From contig JAHRWA010000104.1 in the NCBI GenBank assembly GCA_019090455.1, positions 182,136 through 246,135 on the forward strand: a stretch of 64,000 nt of DNA, in the 5' to 3' direction. Shown in pieces: positions 37,149-51,400 of the stretch (within the stretch, counting starts at the first letter, position 1; every line of letters starts with the position of its first letter). The notes below the pieces were generated by a model, which ran no database searches, was not told the origin of the DNA, and saw only the letters and a list, made by a program, of their open reading frames with translations. Source of the DNA: Pseudomonadales bacterium (lineage in GTDB: Bacteria; Pseudomonadota; Gammaproteobacteria; Pseudomonadales; DC-out160). A program made the translations under genes and the position numbers.

Positions 37149-39077
37149 ATGGGTAAAATCATCGGAATAGACTTGGGAACCACAAACTCTTGTGTCTCAG
37201 TCATGGAAGGCGACAAGCCTAAAGTTATTGAAAACTCTGAGGGTGATCGCACCACCCCATCGGTAATCGCTTATACCGACGATGATGAAACCTTAGTTGG
37301 GCAGTCAGCCAAGCGGCAGGCTGTAACGAATCCGGACAATACAATTTTTGCAGTGAAACGACTAATTGGGCGCAAATTTACCGATGATGTTGTTCAGAAA
37401 GATATAAAAATGGTGCCTTACAAAATTGTGGGTGCTGATAATGGTGACGCTTGGGTTCAAGCCCGTGAAGAGCAGCTGGCACCACCGCAGGTTTCTGCCC
37501 AGATTCTAATGAAGATGAAGAAGACGGCGGAAGATTATTTAGGTGAGACGGTTTCAGAAGCCGTTATTACTGTTCCAGCTTATTTTAATGATTCTCAGCG
37601 TCAAGCCACTAAGGACGCGGGAAAAATAGCAGGATTAGAAGTTAAGCGTATTATCAACGAGCCAACCGCTGCTGCTTTGGCGTATGGCATGGACAAAAAA
37701 CGTGGAGATGCCACTGTCGCTGTTTATGACTTAGGTGGTGGTACTTTTGATATCTCTATCATTGAAATTGCAGAAGTGGATGGAGAGCACCAGTTCGAAG
37801 TGTTATCGACCAACGGTGATACGTTCCTCGGTGGTGAAGACTTTGATTTATGTTTGATTAACTTCCTTTGCGATGAATTTAAAAAGGACTCGGGCATTGA
37901 TCTGCACAATGATCCACTTGCATTGCAGCGACTGAAAGAGTCGGCAGAAAAAGCTAAAATTGAATTGTCCTCCAGTCAGCAGACCGATGTGAACTTGCCT
38001 TATATCACTGCCGATTCTTCTGGTCCTAAGCATTTAAATATCAAATTAACGCGGTCTAAATTAGAGTCTTTAGTTGAAGATCTAGTGGTACGCAGTATAG
38101 AGCCGTGCCGAATTGCATTGAAAGATGCGGGTTTAGACGCTTCTGAAATTGATGATGTGATTCTTGTTGGCGGTCAGACTCGTATGCCTTTGGTTCAAGA
38201 GAAGGCGAAAGACTTCTTCGGGAAAGAAGCGCGCCGGGATGTTAACCCTGATGAAGCTGTTGCCATGGGTGCTGCGATTCAAGCAGCGGTGTTATCTGGC
38301 GATGTAAAAGATGTATTGTTACTTGATGTGACGCCTTTGACTTTGGGCATTGAAACTATGGGTGGTGTATTGACGCCATTGATAGAGAAAAACACAACGA
38401 TTCCAACCAAAGCTTCACAAGTATTTTCAACAGCTGATGATAACCAGACTGCGGTCACTGTTCACGTTATACAGGGTGAGCGTAAGCAAGCAGCACAGAA
38501 TAAATCATTAGGTCGATTTGACTTGGCTGATATCCCGCCTGCTCCACGGGGTATGCCTCAAATCGAAGTGTCTTTTGATATTGATGCCAATGGTATTCTG
38601 AATGTGTCAGCAAAGGATAAAGCGACGGGTAAAGAGCAGTCCATCATCATTAAAGCGTCTAGCGGTCTCTCGGATGATGAGGTCGAGAATATGATTAAGG
38701 ATGCTGAGGCTAACGCCGAAAATGATCGTATCTTTGAAGAAATGATTACAGTTCGCAATACAGCGGATGGCATGATGCATGCGACGAAGAAAACCCTTGA
38801 AGAAGCAGGCGACAAGGCGACTGAAGAAGAGAAAACGGCCATTAATAGCGCCATAACTGAGCTTGAAGAAGCGCTTAAAGGTGAGGATAAAGAAGCTATT
38901 GAAGCCAAAACTCAAGCGCTGACCGAAGCCTCTTCAGGTCTTGCTCAAAAAATGTATGCAGAACAGCAAGCTGAAGCTGGGGCTGGAGCAGAGGGTGAGG
39001 CTCCAGCAGGCGCCGCGCCAGCTGATGACGGTGTTGTAGATGCAGAGTTTGAAGAAGTAAAAGAAGACGATAAGTAA
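37149..39077 (+). CDS. dnaK: Chaperone protein DnaK (Hsp70)
   Basis: This 642-residue Hsp70 chaperone has nucleotide-binding domain signatures [33 protein letters not shown] and [14 protein letters not shown]. The interdomain linker is [14 protein letters not shown], the substrate-binding domain follows, and the Gly/Ala-rich tail ends in [14 protein letters not shown]. It is fully conserved in length. The start has GGAG eight bases upstream. It works with GrpE and DnaJ encoded on either side. Confidence 0.98.
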   Translation: MGKIIGIDLGTTNSCVSVMEGDKPKVIENSEGDRTTPSVIAYTDDDETLVGQSAKRQAVTNPDNTIFAVKRLIGRKFTDDVVQKDIKMVPYKIVGADNGDAWVQAREEQLAPPQVSAQILMKMKKTAEDYLGETVSEAVITVPAYFNDSQRQATKDAGKIAGLEVKRIINEPTAAALAYGMDKKRGDATVAVYDLGGGTFDISIIEIAEVDGEHQFEVLSTNGDTFLGGEDFDLCLINFLCDEFKKDSGIDLHNDPLALQRLKESAEKAKIELSSSQQTDVNLPYITADSSGPKHLNIKLTRSKLESLVEDLVVRSIEPCRIALKDAGLDASEIDDVILVGGQTRMPLVQEKAKDFFGKEARRDVNPDEAVAMGAAIQAAVLSGDVKDVLLLDVTPLTLGIETMGGVLTPLIEKNTTIPTKASQVFSTADDNQTAVTVHVIQGERKQAAQNKSLGRFDLADIPPAPRGMPQIEVSFDIDANGILNVSAKDKATGKEQSIIIKASSGLSDDEVENMIKDAEANAENDRIFEEMITVRNTADGMMHATKKTLEEAGDKATEEEKTAINSAITELEEALKGEDKEAIEAKTQALTEASSGLAQKMYAEQQAEAGAGAEGEAPAGAAPADDGVVDAEFEEVKEDDK

Positions 39078-39177
39078 TAAGTAATACAGTGTGTTGATAG
39101 CTCATGTCTGGGCTATCTCGATAGTAAAAGCTGTCGGCAACAATCACACTGGAATATAAAAACATTCGTTAGTAAAA

Positions 39178-39226
39178 ACAAACGCGGGCATAGTCCCGCG
39201 TTTGTGCTATCAGGCTTCAGCCTGAT
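39178..39226 (+). terminator. Two tandem hairpins between dnaK and dnaJ
   Basis: The first is an 11-bp perfect stem (ACAAACGCGGG with CCCGCGTTTGT, 6-nt loop) at 39178-39205. The second is an 8-bp perfect stem (ATCAGGCT with AGCCTGAT, 2-nt loop) at 39209-39226. Neither has a T-run, so partial termination or mRNA processing that lowers dnaJ relative to dnaK is likely. Confidence 0.65.
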
Positions 39227-39261
39227 TCGTTACCTTAAGTTAGAGAATTTGGCTGCGTATT

Positions 39262-41239
<1,978 letters not shown>

Positions 41240-41357
41240 CTTCGGCAAACCGCGATAGGTTGGTGTCATATTCAGCGTCAATTCATTGTAGCTGCATAGA
41301 CTATAAGCGAACCATCGCGTAGAATACCGCTCCAATACGCGGACTAATAATTGCAAT

Positions 41358-41398
41358 AAAAAGCGAGATGAAATAATGTTATTTCATCTCGCTTTTTT
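41358..41398 (+). terminator. Strong terminator after dapB
   Basis: AAAAAGCGAGATGAAATAA forms a 19-bp perfect stem with its complement around a 2-nt loop and ends in a T-run, so it separates dapB from carAB. The A-run on the other side makes it potentially bidirectional. Confidence 0.9.
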
Positions 41399-41490
41399 AC
41401 GATTAAAACAATGATTTAATTGAGTTATTTTTATTGTTCGTTTTATTTGACCTACATTTCTCGGTCATCAGTTAAGAATTGGAGGCATCC

Positions 41491-42627
41491 TTGAGCAAAC
41501 CGGCGATATTGGCGTTAGAAGATGGGAGTGTATTTCACGGGATCTCCATAGGTGCTGAAGGCAAATCGTCCGGAGAGGTGGTTTTTAATACCTCTATGAC
41601 AGGCTACCAAGAGATTCTCACTGATCCATCCTATGCTGAGCAAATAGTTACCCTCACCTATCCTCATATCGGTAACACGGGTATCAATTCTGAAGACGAA
41701 GAATCCTCTCGCATTTGGGCCAAAGGCCTAATTATTCGTGACTTACCATTACTGACTAGCAGTTGGCGTAGTGAGGAATCTCTGGATGCCTATTTAAACC
41801 GAAAAGGTATTGTCGGCATTTCGGATATTGATACTCGGCGATTGACCCGAATATTACGGACTAAAGGTGCGTTAAGCGGCTGCATTATTGCGGGTGACGT
41901 GGTGAATGAGACATTTGCCTTGGCGGGTTCTAAATCATTTCCGGGCTTAAAGGGGATGGACTTAGCGAAAGAAGTGACTGTGTCCGAACCTTACGAGTGG
42001 GCTGAAGGCGAATGGGATTTGGAGAACGGTTACACCGTAGCGCCAGAAGATGAAGATGACCGCTTCCATGTTGTTGCTTACGACTTTGGTGTGAAACGTA
42101 ACATATTAAGAATGTTGGTAGCGAGAGGCTGCCGAGTAACGGTGGTGCCAGCGCAAACAAATGCTGCCGAGGTCATATCAAAAAATCCAGACGGAATCTT
42201 CTTGTCTAATGGGCCAGGTGATCCAGAACCGTGTGGTTACGCCATTAAAGCGATTCAGGAAATACTCCAAACTGATATTCCCGTTTTTGGGATTTGTCTC
42301 GGCCATCAGTTACTGGCTCTTGCTCGCGGTGCCAAAACAATCAAGATGAAGTTTGGCCATCACGGTGCAAATCATCCAGTACAGAATCTTGATGATAAAA
42401 CCGTGTTAATCACCAGCCAGAATCATGGTTTTGCCGTCGATGAAGACAGTTTGCCAGAGAATATTCGTGCCACTCACCGGTCTTTATTTGATGGATCCTT
42501 ACAGGGAATTCATCTTACTGATAAGCCGGCGTTTAGTTTCCAAGGACACCCGGAAGCGAGCCCTGGTCCGCACGAGGCCAGTCCTTTGTTTGACCATTTT
42601 ATCGATTTAATGAAAGCCGCTAAGTGA
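41491..42627 (+). CDS. carA: Carbamoyl-phosphate synthase small subunit
   Basis: This is the glutaminase subunit that feeds ammonia to CarB for arginine and pyrimidine synthesis. A UUG start at 41491 is chosen because GGAGG lies five bases before it and the product then begins [13 protein letters not shown], as in homologues; carA of E. coli also starts with UUG. The class I amidotransferase triad is Cys in [13 protein letters not shown] with the His and Glu of [12 protein letters not shown]. The gene is followed 8 bp later by carB. Confidence 0.95.
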   Translation: MSKPAILALEDGSVFHGISIGAEGKSSGEVVFNTSMTGYQEILTDPSYAEQIVTLTYPHIGNTGINSEDEESSRIWAKGLIIRDLPLLTSSWRSEESLDAYLNRKGIVGISDIDTRRLTRILRTKGALSGCIIAGDVVNETFALAGSKSFPGLKGMDLAKEVTVSEPYEWAEGEWDLENGYTVAPEDEDDRFHVVAYDFGVKRNILRMLVARGCRVTVVPAQTNAAEVISKNPDGIFLSNGPGDPEPCGYAIKAIQEILQTDIPVFGICLGHQLLALARGAKTIKMKFGHHGANHPVQNLDDKTVLITSQNHGFAVDEDSLPENIRATHRSLFDGSLQGIHLTDKPAFSFQGHPEASPGPHEASPLFDHFIDLMKAAK

Positions 42628-42635
42628 ATTAAACC

Positions 42636-45600
42636 ATGCCTAAACGTACCGACTTAAAGAGTGTTTTGATTTTAGGGGCTGGACCGATTGTTATCGGTCA
42701 GGCATGTGAGTTTGATTATTCGGGGGCTCAAGCTTGCAAAGCGCTGCAGGAAGAAGGCTACCGAGTCATTTTGGTGAACTCAAACCCTGCCACCATCATG
42801 ACCGACCCCTCCATGGCTGATGCCACTTATATTGAGCCGGTGGAATGGCAGACCGTGGCGGAGATTATTGCGAAAGAAAAGCCCGACGCATTGTTACCGA
42901 CGATGGGAGGCCAGACTGCGCTCAATTGCGCTTTAGATTTGGCGCGAGAAGGTATCTTAGATAAACACAATGTAGAAATGATTGGTGCCTCTCAAGATGC
43001 GATTGATAAGGCTGAGGATCGAGAGCGGTTCGACCTAGCGATGAAGTCCATTGGTCTTGATACACCGAGAGCTCATATTGCACACAGCATTGAAGAGGCA
43101 CATCAAGTTCAAAGTAGTCTAGGTTTCCCCTGTATCATTCGCCCCTCTTTTACCATGGGTGGCAGTGGCGGTGGAATTGCCTATAACAAAGAAGAGTTCG
43201 ATGAGATATGTCGCCGTGGCCTAGATCTATCCCCTACCAATGAACTGTTGATTGATGAGTCCTTAATTGGGTGGAAAGAGTTTGAGATGGAGGTGGTGCG
43301 GGATAAGAATGATAACTGCATTATCATTTGTACCATTGAAAACTTTGACGCCATGGGGGTGCATACTGGCGATTCTATTACTGTTGCGCCAGCCCAGACA
43401 TTGACGGACAAAGAATACCAAATCATGCGAAATGCATCGATCGCAGTTCTGCGAGAAATCGGTGTGGAGACGGGTGGATCTAATGTTCAGTTCGGAATGG
43501 ATCCGAAGACAGGGCGATTAGTCATTATCGAAATGAATCCAAGAGTCAGTCGCTCCTCGGCTTTGGCTTCTAAGGCCACAGGATTTCCGATTGCGAGAGT
43601 CGCGGCAAAACTAGCCGTGGGATATACCCTAGATGAATTACAGAACGAAATTACCGGCGGTAAAACCCCCGTTAGTTTTGAGCCTTCTATTGATTATGTT
43701 GTGACTAAAATCCCTCGATTCAACTTCGAGAAATTTCCTACAGCCGATGCGGTACTGACAACTCAAATGAAGTCGGTGGGTGAGGTTATGGCAATTGGAC
43801 GGAGCTTTCAGGAGTCCATGCAAAAAGCCCTAAGAGGTTTGGAGGATGGATATGATGGCTTCGACCCACAATTAGAAGGCATTGAGGGTGCAGAACTAAA
43901 AGAAGAGTTGCGAAAAAAGTTAATGACGCCAGGCGCATCTCGGATGTTGGTAGTGGCCGATGCTTTTCGCGCTGAATGGTCAGTACAGCAAGTGGCAGAT
44001 GCAACCGGTATAGATCCTTGGTTTCTCGTGCAGATAAGAGAGTTAGTTGAGTACGAAGCGGATTTGTTGAAAACGGGCCTATCTGGTATTAACCGCCAGT
44101 CCATGTGGCAGATTAAGCGCAAAGGCTTTTCCGATCGACGTCTATCCACGCTGCTAGGAGTGAGTGAAAAGCAAGTACGTGATTACCGTCATGATTTAAA
44201 TGTCAGGCCAGTCTACAAGCGAGTTGATACCTGTGCGGCCGAGTTTGCGACGACTACCGCGTATATGTACTCCACTTATGAGCAAGAGTGTGAGGCTGAG
44301 CCAAATGATCGTGAAAAAATAATGGTACTGGGCGGTGGTCCTAACCGTATTGGTCAGGGCATCGAGTTTGACTACTGTTGTGTACATGCCGCATTGGCGA
44401 TGCGCGAAGATGGTTACGAAACCATTATGGTGAATTGTAATCCTGAAACAGTATCAACCGATTATGATACCTCGGATCGCTTGTATTTCGAGCCGGTTAC
44501 GCTTGAAGATGTACTAGAAATCGTGGCATTAGAAAATCCCAAAGGCGTTATTGTGCAGTATGGTGGGCAAACTCCTTTGAAGTTAGCGCGAGATCTAGAA
44601 GCAGCGGGTGTCTCCATTATCGGGACCTCTCCTGAAGCCATCGATAGAGCCGAAGACCGTGAACGTTTCCAGAAAATGATCGTCAGACTGGGCCTTAAGC
44701 AGCCACCTAATCGAACCGCCAGAAATGTTGAAGATGGCGTGAGATTGGCTGAAGAAATTGGCTACCCCTTGGTTGTTCGTCCTAGTTACGTACTCGGCGG
44801 GCGAGCCATGGAAATTGTGCACAATGAAGATGAATTGCGCCGATATATGACGACCGCAGTAAAAGTATCCAATGAAAGTCCAGTTTTGTTGGATCGTTTT
44901 TTGGATGATGCCATTGAAGTGGATGTGGACGCTGTGTGCGATGGAGAGCAAGTCGTGATCGGTGGCATTATGCAACACATAGAGCAAGCGGGCGTGCATT
45001 CCGGTGATTCAGCCTGTTCACTGCCGCCCTATAGCCTTGATAGTGAAGTGCAAGATAAAATGAGAGAGCAAACGGCACGCATGGCAATAGAGCTGGGCGT
45101 TGTGGGTTTGATGAATGTGCAGTTTGCAGTAAAAGGCACAGAAATATATGTGCTCGAAGTGAATCCAAGAGCATCTCGTACGGTCCCCTTTATCAGTAAA
45201 TGTATCGGCCAATCCCTCGCAAAAATTGCCGCACGCTGCATGGCGGGGACAAGTTTAGCAAGCCAAGGATTTACTGAGGAAATTGTCCCTAATTATTACA
45301 GCGTTAAAGAAGCGGTATTCCCCTTCGCTAAATTCCCAGGTGTGGACCCGATCTTGGGGCCGGAGATGAAGTCAACGGGTGAAGTGATGGGGGTTGGCGA
45401 TACATTTTCCGAAGCGTTTAGAAAAGCACAGTTGGGAGCCGGTGAAGTTTTGCCCGTGGGTGGTAAGGCGTTTATAAGCGTTAAAGATGCTGATAAAGTA
45501 GCATGCGTGAAAGTCGCTGAGCATTTAGTCGAGCTTGGCTTCGAATTATGTGCCACAGGCGGAACGGCAGGTGAACTGCGAGATGCAGGGTTCCAAGTGG

Positions 45601-45890
45601 AAAGCGTGAATAAGGTACTTGAGGGGCGACCTCATATTGTCGATAAAATCAAAAATGGTGAGCTGAGTTTTATTGTTAACACTACGGAAGGATCCAAAGC
45701 GATTGCGGATTCATATGAAATTAGACGCAGCGCGTTACAAAATAAAGTCTGCTATACCACGACCATTGCAGGGGGAGAAGCGCTCTGCTTAGCAATGAAA
45801 TCAATCGCGGATAGAGACGAATCAAACGGTGCAGGGAAAGGCGAAACAGTGAGAAAATTACAGGATTTACATAAGAGGCTAGAGTTATGA
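42636..45890 (+). CDS. carB: Carbamoyl-phosphate synthase large subunit
   Basis: This 1084-residue synthetase makes carbamoyl phosphate from bicarbonate, ammonia and two ATP. Two homologous ATP-grasp halves are visible, starting at [20 protein letters not shown] and [19 protein letters not shown]. An oligomerisation domain lies between, and a C-terminal MGS-like allosteric domain contains [15 protein letters not shown]. The stop overlaps the greA start by four bases, so carA, carB and greA probably form one operon. Confidence 0.98.
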   Translation: MPKRTDLKSVLILGAGPIVIGQACEFDYSGAQACKALQEEGYRVILVNSNPATIMTDPSMADATYIEPVEWQTVAEIIAKEKPDALLPTMGGQTALNCALDLAREGILDKHNVEMIGASQDAIDKAEDRERFDLAMKSIGLDTPRAHIAHSIEEAHQVQSSLGFPCIIRPSFTMGGSGGGIAYNKEEFDEICRRGLDLSPTNELLIDESLIGWKEFEMEVVRDKNDNCIIICTIENFDAMGVHTGDSITVAPAQTLTDKEYQIMRNASIAVLREIGVETGGSNVQFGMDPKTGRLVIIEMNPRVSRSSALASKATGFPIARVAAKLAVGYTLDELQNEITGGKTPVSFEPSIDYVVTKIPRFNFEKFPTADAVLTTQMKSVGEVMAIGRSFQESMQKALRGLEDGYDGFDPQLEGIEGAELKEELRKKLMTPGASRMLVVADAFRAEWSVQQVADATGIDPWFLVQIRELVEYEADLLKTGLSGINRQSMWQIKRKGFSDRRLSTLLGVSEKQVRDYRHDLNVRPVYKRVDTCAAEFATTTAYMYSTYEQECEAEPNDREKIMVLGGGPNRIGQGIEFDYCCVHAALAMREDGYETIMVNCNPETVSTDYDTSDRLYFEPVTLEDVLEIVALENPKGVIVQYGGQTPLKLARDLEAAGVSIIGTSPEAIDRAEDRERFQKMIVRLGLKQPPNRTARNVEDGVRLAEEIGYPLVVRPSYVLGGRAMEIVHNEDELRRYMTTAVKVSNESPVLLDRFLDDAIEVDVDAVCDGEQVVIGGIMQHIEQAGVHSGDSACSLPPYSLDSEVQDKMREQTARMAIELGVVGLMNVQFAVKGTEIYVLEVNPRASRTVPFISKCIGQSLAKIAARCMAGTSLASQGFTEEIVPNYYSVKEAVFPFAKFPGVDPILGPEMKSTGEVMGVGDTFSEAFRKAQLGAGEVLPVGGKAFISVKDADKVACVKVAEHLVELGFELCATGGTAGELRDAGFQVESVNKVLEGRPHIVDKIKNGELSFIVNTTEGSKAIADSYEIRRSALQNKVCYTTTIAGGEALCLAMKSIADRDESNGAGKGETVRKLQDLHKRLEL

Positions 45891-46363
45891 ATCGAGTGCC
45901 AATGACCGTTCATGGGGAACAGGCCTTAAGGGATGAATTACACCACTTAAAGATGGTTGAACGACCCCGAATTACAGAGGCGATTGCGGAAGCGAGAGCC
46001 CATGGCGATTTAAAAGAGAATGCGGAATACCATGCAGCTCGTGAACAACAAGGGTTTGCAGAAGGTAGGCTCCAAGAAATCGAAGCCAAATTATCGAACG
46101 TACAAGTGATAGACGTCACCAAGATCACTAATAATGGACGTATTATTTTTGGCAGCACTGTTTCTGTATTTGATGTGGGAAGTGAGGAAGATAAAATCTA
46201 TAAAATTGTGGGTGATGATGAGTCCGATATTAAAGCGAATAAGATCTCAGTAAACTCGCCTATCGCCCGCTCTCTTATTGGAAAAGAAACCGGTGATGTC
46301 GTTATTGTGCAAGCGCCTGGTGGCGACATCGAGCTAGAAATTGAAAAAGTTGAATATATTTAG
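45887..46363 (+). CDS. greA: Transcription elongation factor GreA
   Basis: This 158-residue factor rescues backtracked RNA polymerase. The N-terminal coiled coil has the tip acidic motif in [20 protein letters not shown], and the FKBP-like C-terminal domain ends in [16 protein letters not shown]. It is translationally coupled to carB (ATGA), a usual gammaproteobacterial order. Confidence 0.97.
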   Translation: MNRVPMTVHGEQALRDELHHLKMVERPRITEAIAEARAHGDLKENAEYHAAREQQGFAEGRLQEIEAKLSNVQVIDVTKITNNGRIIFGSTVSVFDVGSEEDKIYKIVGDDESDIKANKISVNSPIARSLIGKETGDVVIVQAPGGDIELEIEKVEYI

Positions 46364-46443
46364 CTAAATTCAATTTTACAAAATACGGTTGTATTAAGTG
46401 CGGTCGCATAAAATTCAGCGGGATATCAATCCATGATTGCAAA

Positions 46444-47475
46444 TTATTTCCAATAATATTTTTGCATGCTGATAAATCGACTGATAGCAGGGGGGATTTT
46501 GGACTCTAAAATCCCCAAGCGAAATCCTAAGAATTTCATTGCAGTACTCAAGATGACTAATGGTAGTCTGTGAATATGACGCAGGCCTAGCGATGAAATT
46601 TCTTGCTTCACGAATTTAAACCCTTCTCCACCGGCCCCACCAAACTCTTCGCCTATCCAGGCTTCCCTATGATGGAATACGCCGATATCAAAATAACGTT
46701 GGAATTCCTCTAGGCAAGTAAAATTATGAGAATGAAACGCGAGCGCATCGGCCTCGTATTTTATTTTATGTCCTTCCATTAACATTTTTGCTGCAAGATA
46801 CATGTCTTCACTGACGATGAGATGTGCTGGAAACCCGCCACACTCCATTAAAGCGGAGCGACGATAAGCCGCAAAAGAATTCGAGACAAATGCGGTTTTA
46901 ATTCCTTTTGTGGGGATATCTTCAGTGGATTTTAATTCAGAGGATGCGGGGTAATTAAAGCTTCTTGCAAAGGCGGAGGACGCTGTAGCATGAGCATAGG
47001 GCAGCTGTCTGCCTGAGACAGCGCTAATCTCTGCATTGTTAAAGGGGTTAACTATTTTTTTTATCGTATCGTTATCAGCAAAAATAGCATCCTGAGTCAT
47101 ATAGATAATGATATCCATATCACTCAATATCTCTGCTGCCAGCTGTCGCGTTCCGCCATGACTAAATTGATGCTGGGGAATAACCTGTACTTCTAGGCCA
47201 GCACTGTGACATAACTCAACAGTGTTATCCGTGGAGCTAGAATCAATAATAAGAACACGATCGGGTTGTAGCGATTGGATTTTTAGGGATGCGATCCACT
47301 GATTCCATTGCATACCTGGGTTTAAGGTCGGTACGAATAAGCCCACCCTATCGGTACGAGCCCAAGGGATTTGAGAGAATGTGGAATTGTCTAAAGACGT
47401 TTGGTGTAAAGCTCGCAAGTTACAATACTTCCCTATGAAACAATTTTGCGTCCATGTTGGATTCGATAAAAACAC
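46444..47475 (-). CDS. Glycosyltransferase family 2 (rhamnosyltransferase-like)
   Basis: This 343-residue GT-A enzyme probably adds a sugar to a surface polysaccharide. The donor-binding start is VGLFVPTLNPG, the DxD-like region is DSSSTDNT with IYMTQDAIFAD, and SEDMYLAAKMLMEG provides the probable catalytic acidic residues. The pattern resembles rhamnosyltransferases of O-antigen clusters. The N-terminus is uncertain; an internal start near the GT-A domain is possible, since the first 40 or so residues look non-conserved. It is the last gene of the minus-strand cluster. Confidence 0.8.
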   Translation of the reverse strand: MFLSNPTWTQNCFIGKYCNLRALHQTSLDNSTFSQIPWARTDRVGLFVPTLNPGMQWNQWIASLKIQSLQPDRVLIIDSSSTDNTVELCHSAGLEVQVIPQHQFSHGGTRQLAAEILSDMDIIIYMTQDAIFADNDTIKKIVNPFNNAEISAVSGRQLPYAHATASSAFARSFNYPASSELKSTEDIPTKGIKTAFVSNSFAAYRRSALMECGGFPAHLIVSEDMYLAAKMLMEGHKIKYEADALAFHSHNFTCLEEFQRYFDIGVFHHREAWIGEEFGGAGGEGFKFVKQEISSLGLRHIHRLPLVILSTAMKFLGFRLGILESKIPPAISRFISMQKYYWK

Positions 47476-47520
47476 GAATGCCTATTATTTAACGCTAGCT
47501 TTAATTCTTTCAATATCAAG

Positions 47521-48474
47521 TTATAACTCTTTGGCCATGTTCTTTTTACCCCAGGGCAAAGCCGTCTTCTCTAAGATCCCGTCATAGCTACCCATCACTA
47601 TCATTTTTAGGCGCTTTATTTTTTTGTCGCAGAGGGTGATTGAAAACAGCATCAGCATAATGAGCCGAATGACATCATGTTTTACCCAAACAGACGCCAC
47701 ATGCTCCATTTTGTATAACCTAAGACTATTTCTAACCGTATAGTAATTCCTGATGGGATCATGGATGGGGATTTGTCTCCATCTGAAAAGCCACATGCGC
47801 ACGCTGTTTTCGCCTAAAGTATGGAGCAGTAGTGCCTTAGGCACACCGTATAAATGAAAGCCTTTTGCGACTGCCCGGAAACACCATTCTGTATCCACGT
47901 GATCGATAAATAAATCTTCTCGATACTCTCCGACTTGTTGCCATAGAGATAGACGAAGTAAACTGCCAGAGCTAATGAGCATGCTGCATTCGATCTTTGG
48001 TTCTGACGTGTCTTCTGGGTAAATTCGACGTACCTTGTTCGGCTGCACGTCTACAAAAAAAGAACCTGTGGGATCGCTTTCTCTTTTGTAGACGGGGCCT
48101 GCCACTACCGATTTCTTTGTGACATCATTGGTCAAAACCGATAATAAATGGCTAACCATGTTTTTTTCTGGGAGGCTGTCTTGATCTAGCAATAGCGCAT
48201 AATCAAAACCTAAGGCCAGAGCCTTATTAATGCCAACGTTGTAAGCGTTGGCGACACCGGTGTTCTCTCCTAGATCTAACAGCGTGATATTGGAATTAGC
48301 TAGATTGGCTAATTGTTCTTGTATGTCAGAGTTGGATCCATTATCGACCACAATTAATTGATCAACCTGATTGAGTATGACGGTAATGTTATTCTTTAAC
48401 TCAATGGGGTCTGGGTTGTAAGAAACGAGTACCCCGCAAACGTTATTGATTCGAGTGGAGTGTAGGGCCGTCAT
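47521..48474 (-). CDS. Glycosyltransferase family 2 (rhamnosyltransferase-like, WbbL/RfbF type)
   Basis: This is a 317-residue GT-A glycosyltransferase. The start at 48474 is chosen because its ATG overlaps the stop of the upstream gene by one base (TAATG), and the product then begins next to the GT core VCGVLVSYNPDP. VVDNGSN and LLLDQDSLPEK supply the nucleotide-binding and DxD-like motifs, and DHVDTEWCFRA is typical of rhamnosyltransferases. The longer in-frame reading to 48546 would overlap the preceding gene by 73 bp and is less likely. Confidence 0.85.
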   Translation of the reverse strand: MTALHSTRINNVCGVLVSYNPDPIELKNNITVILNQVDQLIVVDNGSNSDIQEQLANLANSNITLLDLGENTGVANAYNVGINKALALGFDYALLLDQDSLPEKNMVSHLLSVLTNDVTKKSVVAGPVYKRESDPTGSFFVDVQPNKVRRIYPEDTSEPKIECSMLISSGSLLRLSLWQQVGEYREDLFIDHVDTEWCFRAVAKGFHLYGVPKALLLHTLGENSVRMWLFRWRQIPIHDPIRNYYTVRNSLRLYKMEHVASVWVKHDVIRLIMLMLFSITLCDKKIKRLKMIVMGSYDGILEKTALPWGKKNMAKEL

Positions 48475-51400
48475 TACACGATTTCTCGCTGATGACTTTG
48501 AGGAGCCGGTAGCGTCGGTAGTCGATCGGATTCCCTGGGTGGCCAAGCGACTGAAAAATTTTCATGGTGCTGGGTTAAATTTGGATTGTAGTAGGGGTCA
48601 TTGCCGAGCGTGTCTCCCCACTTTTGATGCATAAACTGTTTTTCTTGGTTGAATCGTGATTTCTTTTCCGGTGTGTCTTCGTATCCTCTGGTGGCGGATT
48701 CGTAGTGGTAAAGTTCAGCATCCGGTTCCCAGTAAACTCGATACCCCGCTGCGCGTATCTTCAAACAAAAATCCACGTCATTAAAAGCCACTTTTAAATT
48801 ATCCTGATCGAGTCCGCCAACTTCGGTATAGACCTCCTTTTTAACCAGCAAGCAAGCGGCGGTGACTGCCGACAAGTTTTGCGGCAGGCATAATCGACCG
48901 ATATAACCACGAGAGTTTCTATCAAAGGTTTTATGAGAATGACCTGCCACACCATCGGGCCCGAGTCCTAGAATTACACCCGCGTGTTGTATTGTGTCAT
49001 TGGGGTAATAGAGCTTTGCACCCACCACTCCAATCTCTGGGCGCAATAGGTTGGAGACCATTTTGGTTAACCAATCCGTACTAATGACTTCGAGATCATT
49101 GTTGAGTAGTCCCACTATTGGCGTATCACATAGACCGATGGCAAAATTGTTAATCGCTGAAAAATTGAAGGGCTGATCATATTTAACTACGCGCACTTTA
49201 TTCGTGTTATTCAGTTGTTCTAGATATTGCACCGCCTGAGTTTCAGTGGACCCATTATCGATTATCAGAATAGAAAAATTGGTGTAGTCAGTTTTTTCTA
49301 AAATACTGTCAATGCAGCGTTTTAATATCTCATAAGCATCTCTGTTGGGAATGACCAAGGTGACGCTAGGTGCTTTGGCGGGTATAGGATATCTCGGCCG
49401 ATAGGTTGTTGGCCAAGGGCCTCGTTCAACCGTAATGTTGGGATCGATTTGAAGGAAGTAATCTTCCAAGGCCTTAATACCGGCAGCCGTCGCATAATCC
49501 TTTTCACCAAGATCTTTTGCGGTAGAACCCTCTATGGCACGCCAGTGATAAAGAATACGAGGAATATGGTGTATCGAGTTCTCAGCAACCTTTGCAATAC
49601 ATCTTAGTGCCAAGTCATAATCTTGAGCGCCTTCCACCCCTGTGCGAAAACCCGCAACGGATCGCACTAATTGAGTTCGATAAGTCATGAGATGGCAGAG
49701 ATAATTTTGGCAGTGAAATAAATCAGGGTTCCATGAGGACTTGAAGTGAGGGCGATAAAGCATGTCTTCTGTATCAATGAGATCTTCGTCGCTATATAGA
49801 ATATTCAGCTCTGGATTTTCATTGAGTGCCTGCACTATTCGATAAAGTGCATCATCAGTAAATTCATCATCATGATCTAACAAAGAAACATATTCACCAC
49901 TGGCGAGTGCTAAGGCGGAATTAGAAGCGGCAGAAATATGGCCGTTATCCGGCCGATGAATCACCTTAATGCGTTTGTCTTTTTGTTGATACTCGTCGAG
50001 TAGTGGCGCTATCGCCGGATCGGTGGAGGCATCATTGGCAATGCAGAGTTCCCAATTAGAATAAATCTGATTTTCAATAGATTCTATGGCTTTCACTAGC
50101 CATTGTACCGGTACGTTGTACACCGGCATGAGTATTGATATTTTCGGTTGGTATTCAAAGTCACAGCAGTGAGCCACAAGACGCTGGCGTTCAGTCTCAT
50201 CGACTCGTTGATATAAATCAAACCATTGCTGATGATCCATATCATTCTCTAGTCGCGATTTTATGACGTGCCGAATACGAGATAGATAAGCCCTAGGTCC
50301 TTCTTGTCGGATTAGGGCGACGCTTTTTTTTATGATTTCAGTAGCGGAGTACGTACTGGTGATGGCACTTAAGAGTGTTTTTCCATATTGGGAAAATACC
50401 GTGATTAAACTGACGGGCTTAAGGTTAGCGCCATGAAAGTTGAATTTCCCTACGTGATCGATAGGGTCGATACGTAGTCTGGTGAAGTTGGGTGGTAGCC
50501 ATATAAATGCGGTTAATGTTGTATTCTGGCCCGTCTTCTTCGATTTGCTCTTTTCAAGAGGGTAACTGTTTTTCTCAGAAAACCCGGTTCCCCTATCGAT
50601 ATACAATTTCGAGTTAGCGTGTTTCGTTTCGGTCCCCATTTCAACGGTCACTTCATACCAGCCCATTAATGGCACATTATCCCGTGCAGCAACAATAAAC
50701 TGCGGATCGCTGTCGATGGACTGAAATTTGTAGTCAGAATCAGCGCTATCGATGATGCCATTGATTGAAATAGTTTCCAGGTGATACAGAGTGTTAGAAA
50801 GAAGAGTTGAAAGCCGAACTGCCAGCGTCTTAATTATTCTGATTAACAGAAACAGCGGCCAAATTCGTGAAGTGCGGATGAGTTCTAGTTGCTGATGTAG
50901 ATGCGCGTTTGATGTTTGTAATTCGCTAATCGTTTTTTCTGCCTGGCTTAGGCTTGCCGTCAGTTGTTGAGTAGCTTGTCGTTGTTTCTGTTCGGTATTG
51001 CATTTTTCTTGATTCAGGCTGGAAATTTGGTGTTGGTATTCCCTAGCATCTTTGGTTGCCGCCATTATTGCGCTGTATTCATTGGTTTGAGGCCAGGACA
51101 TTCTTGCTCGCAAAACGCAGCCTTGTGATACTTTCTCCAAAATACCAGTAGGTAGGGGCAGATCAAAATGGGGGTCCTGCCCCGTGATAAAACAGACCAG
51201 CGTATTATCGACGATAGACAGCAGTGCATCATGTTGAGACTTTAATGCGGGAACGATTTTATTTTCAGACCACTGCCATAGCAGCGTACCTTCTTTGTCT
51301 TTGATTTCCATTTCAGAAATAATAAGTGTACCCGGTCGGTCTGCGGGATCGAATCTGACTGCGCCAAGACTCGTTTCTTGTTTCGGTAGTGTTAGTTCAA

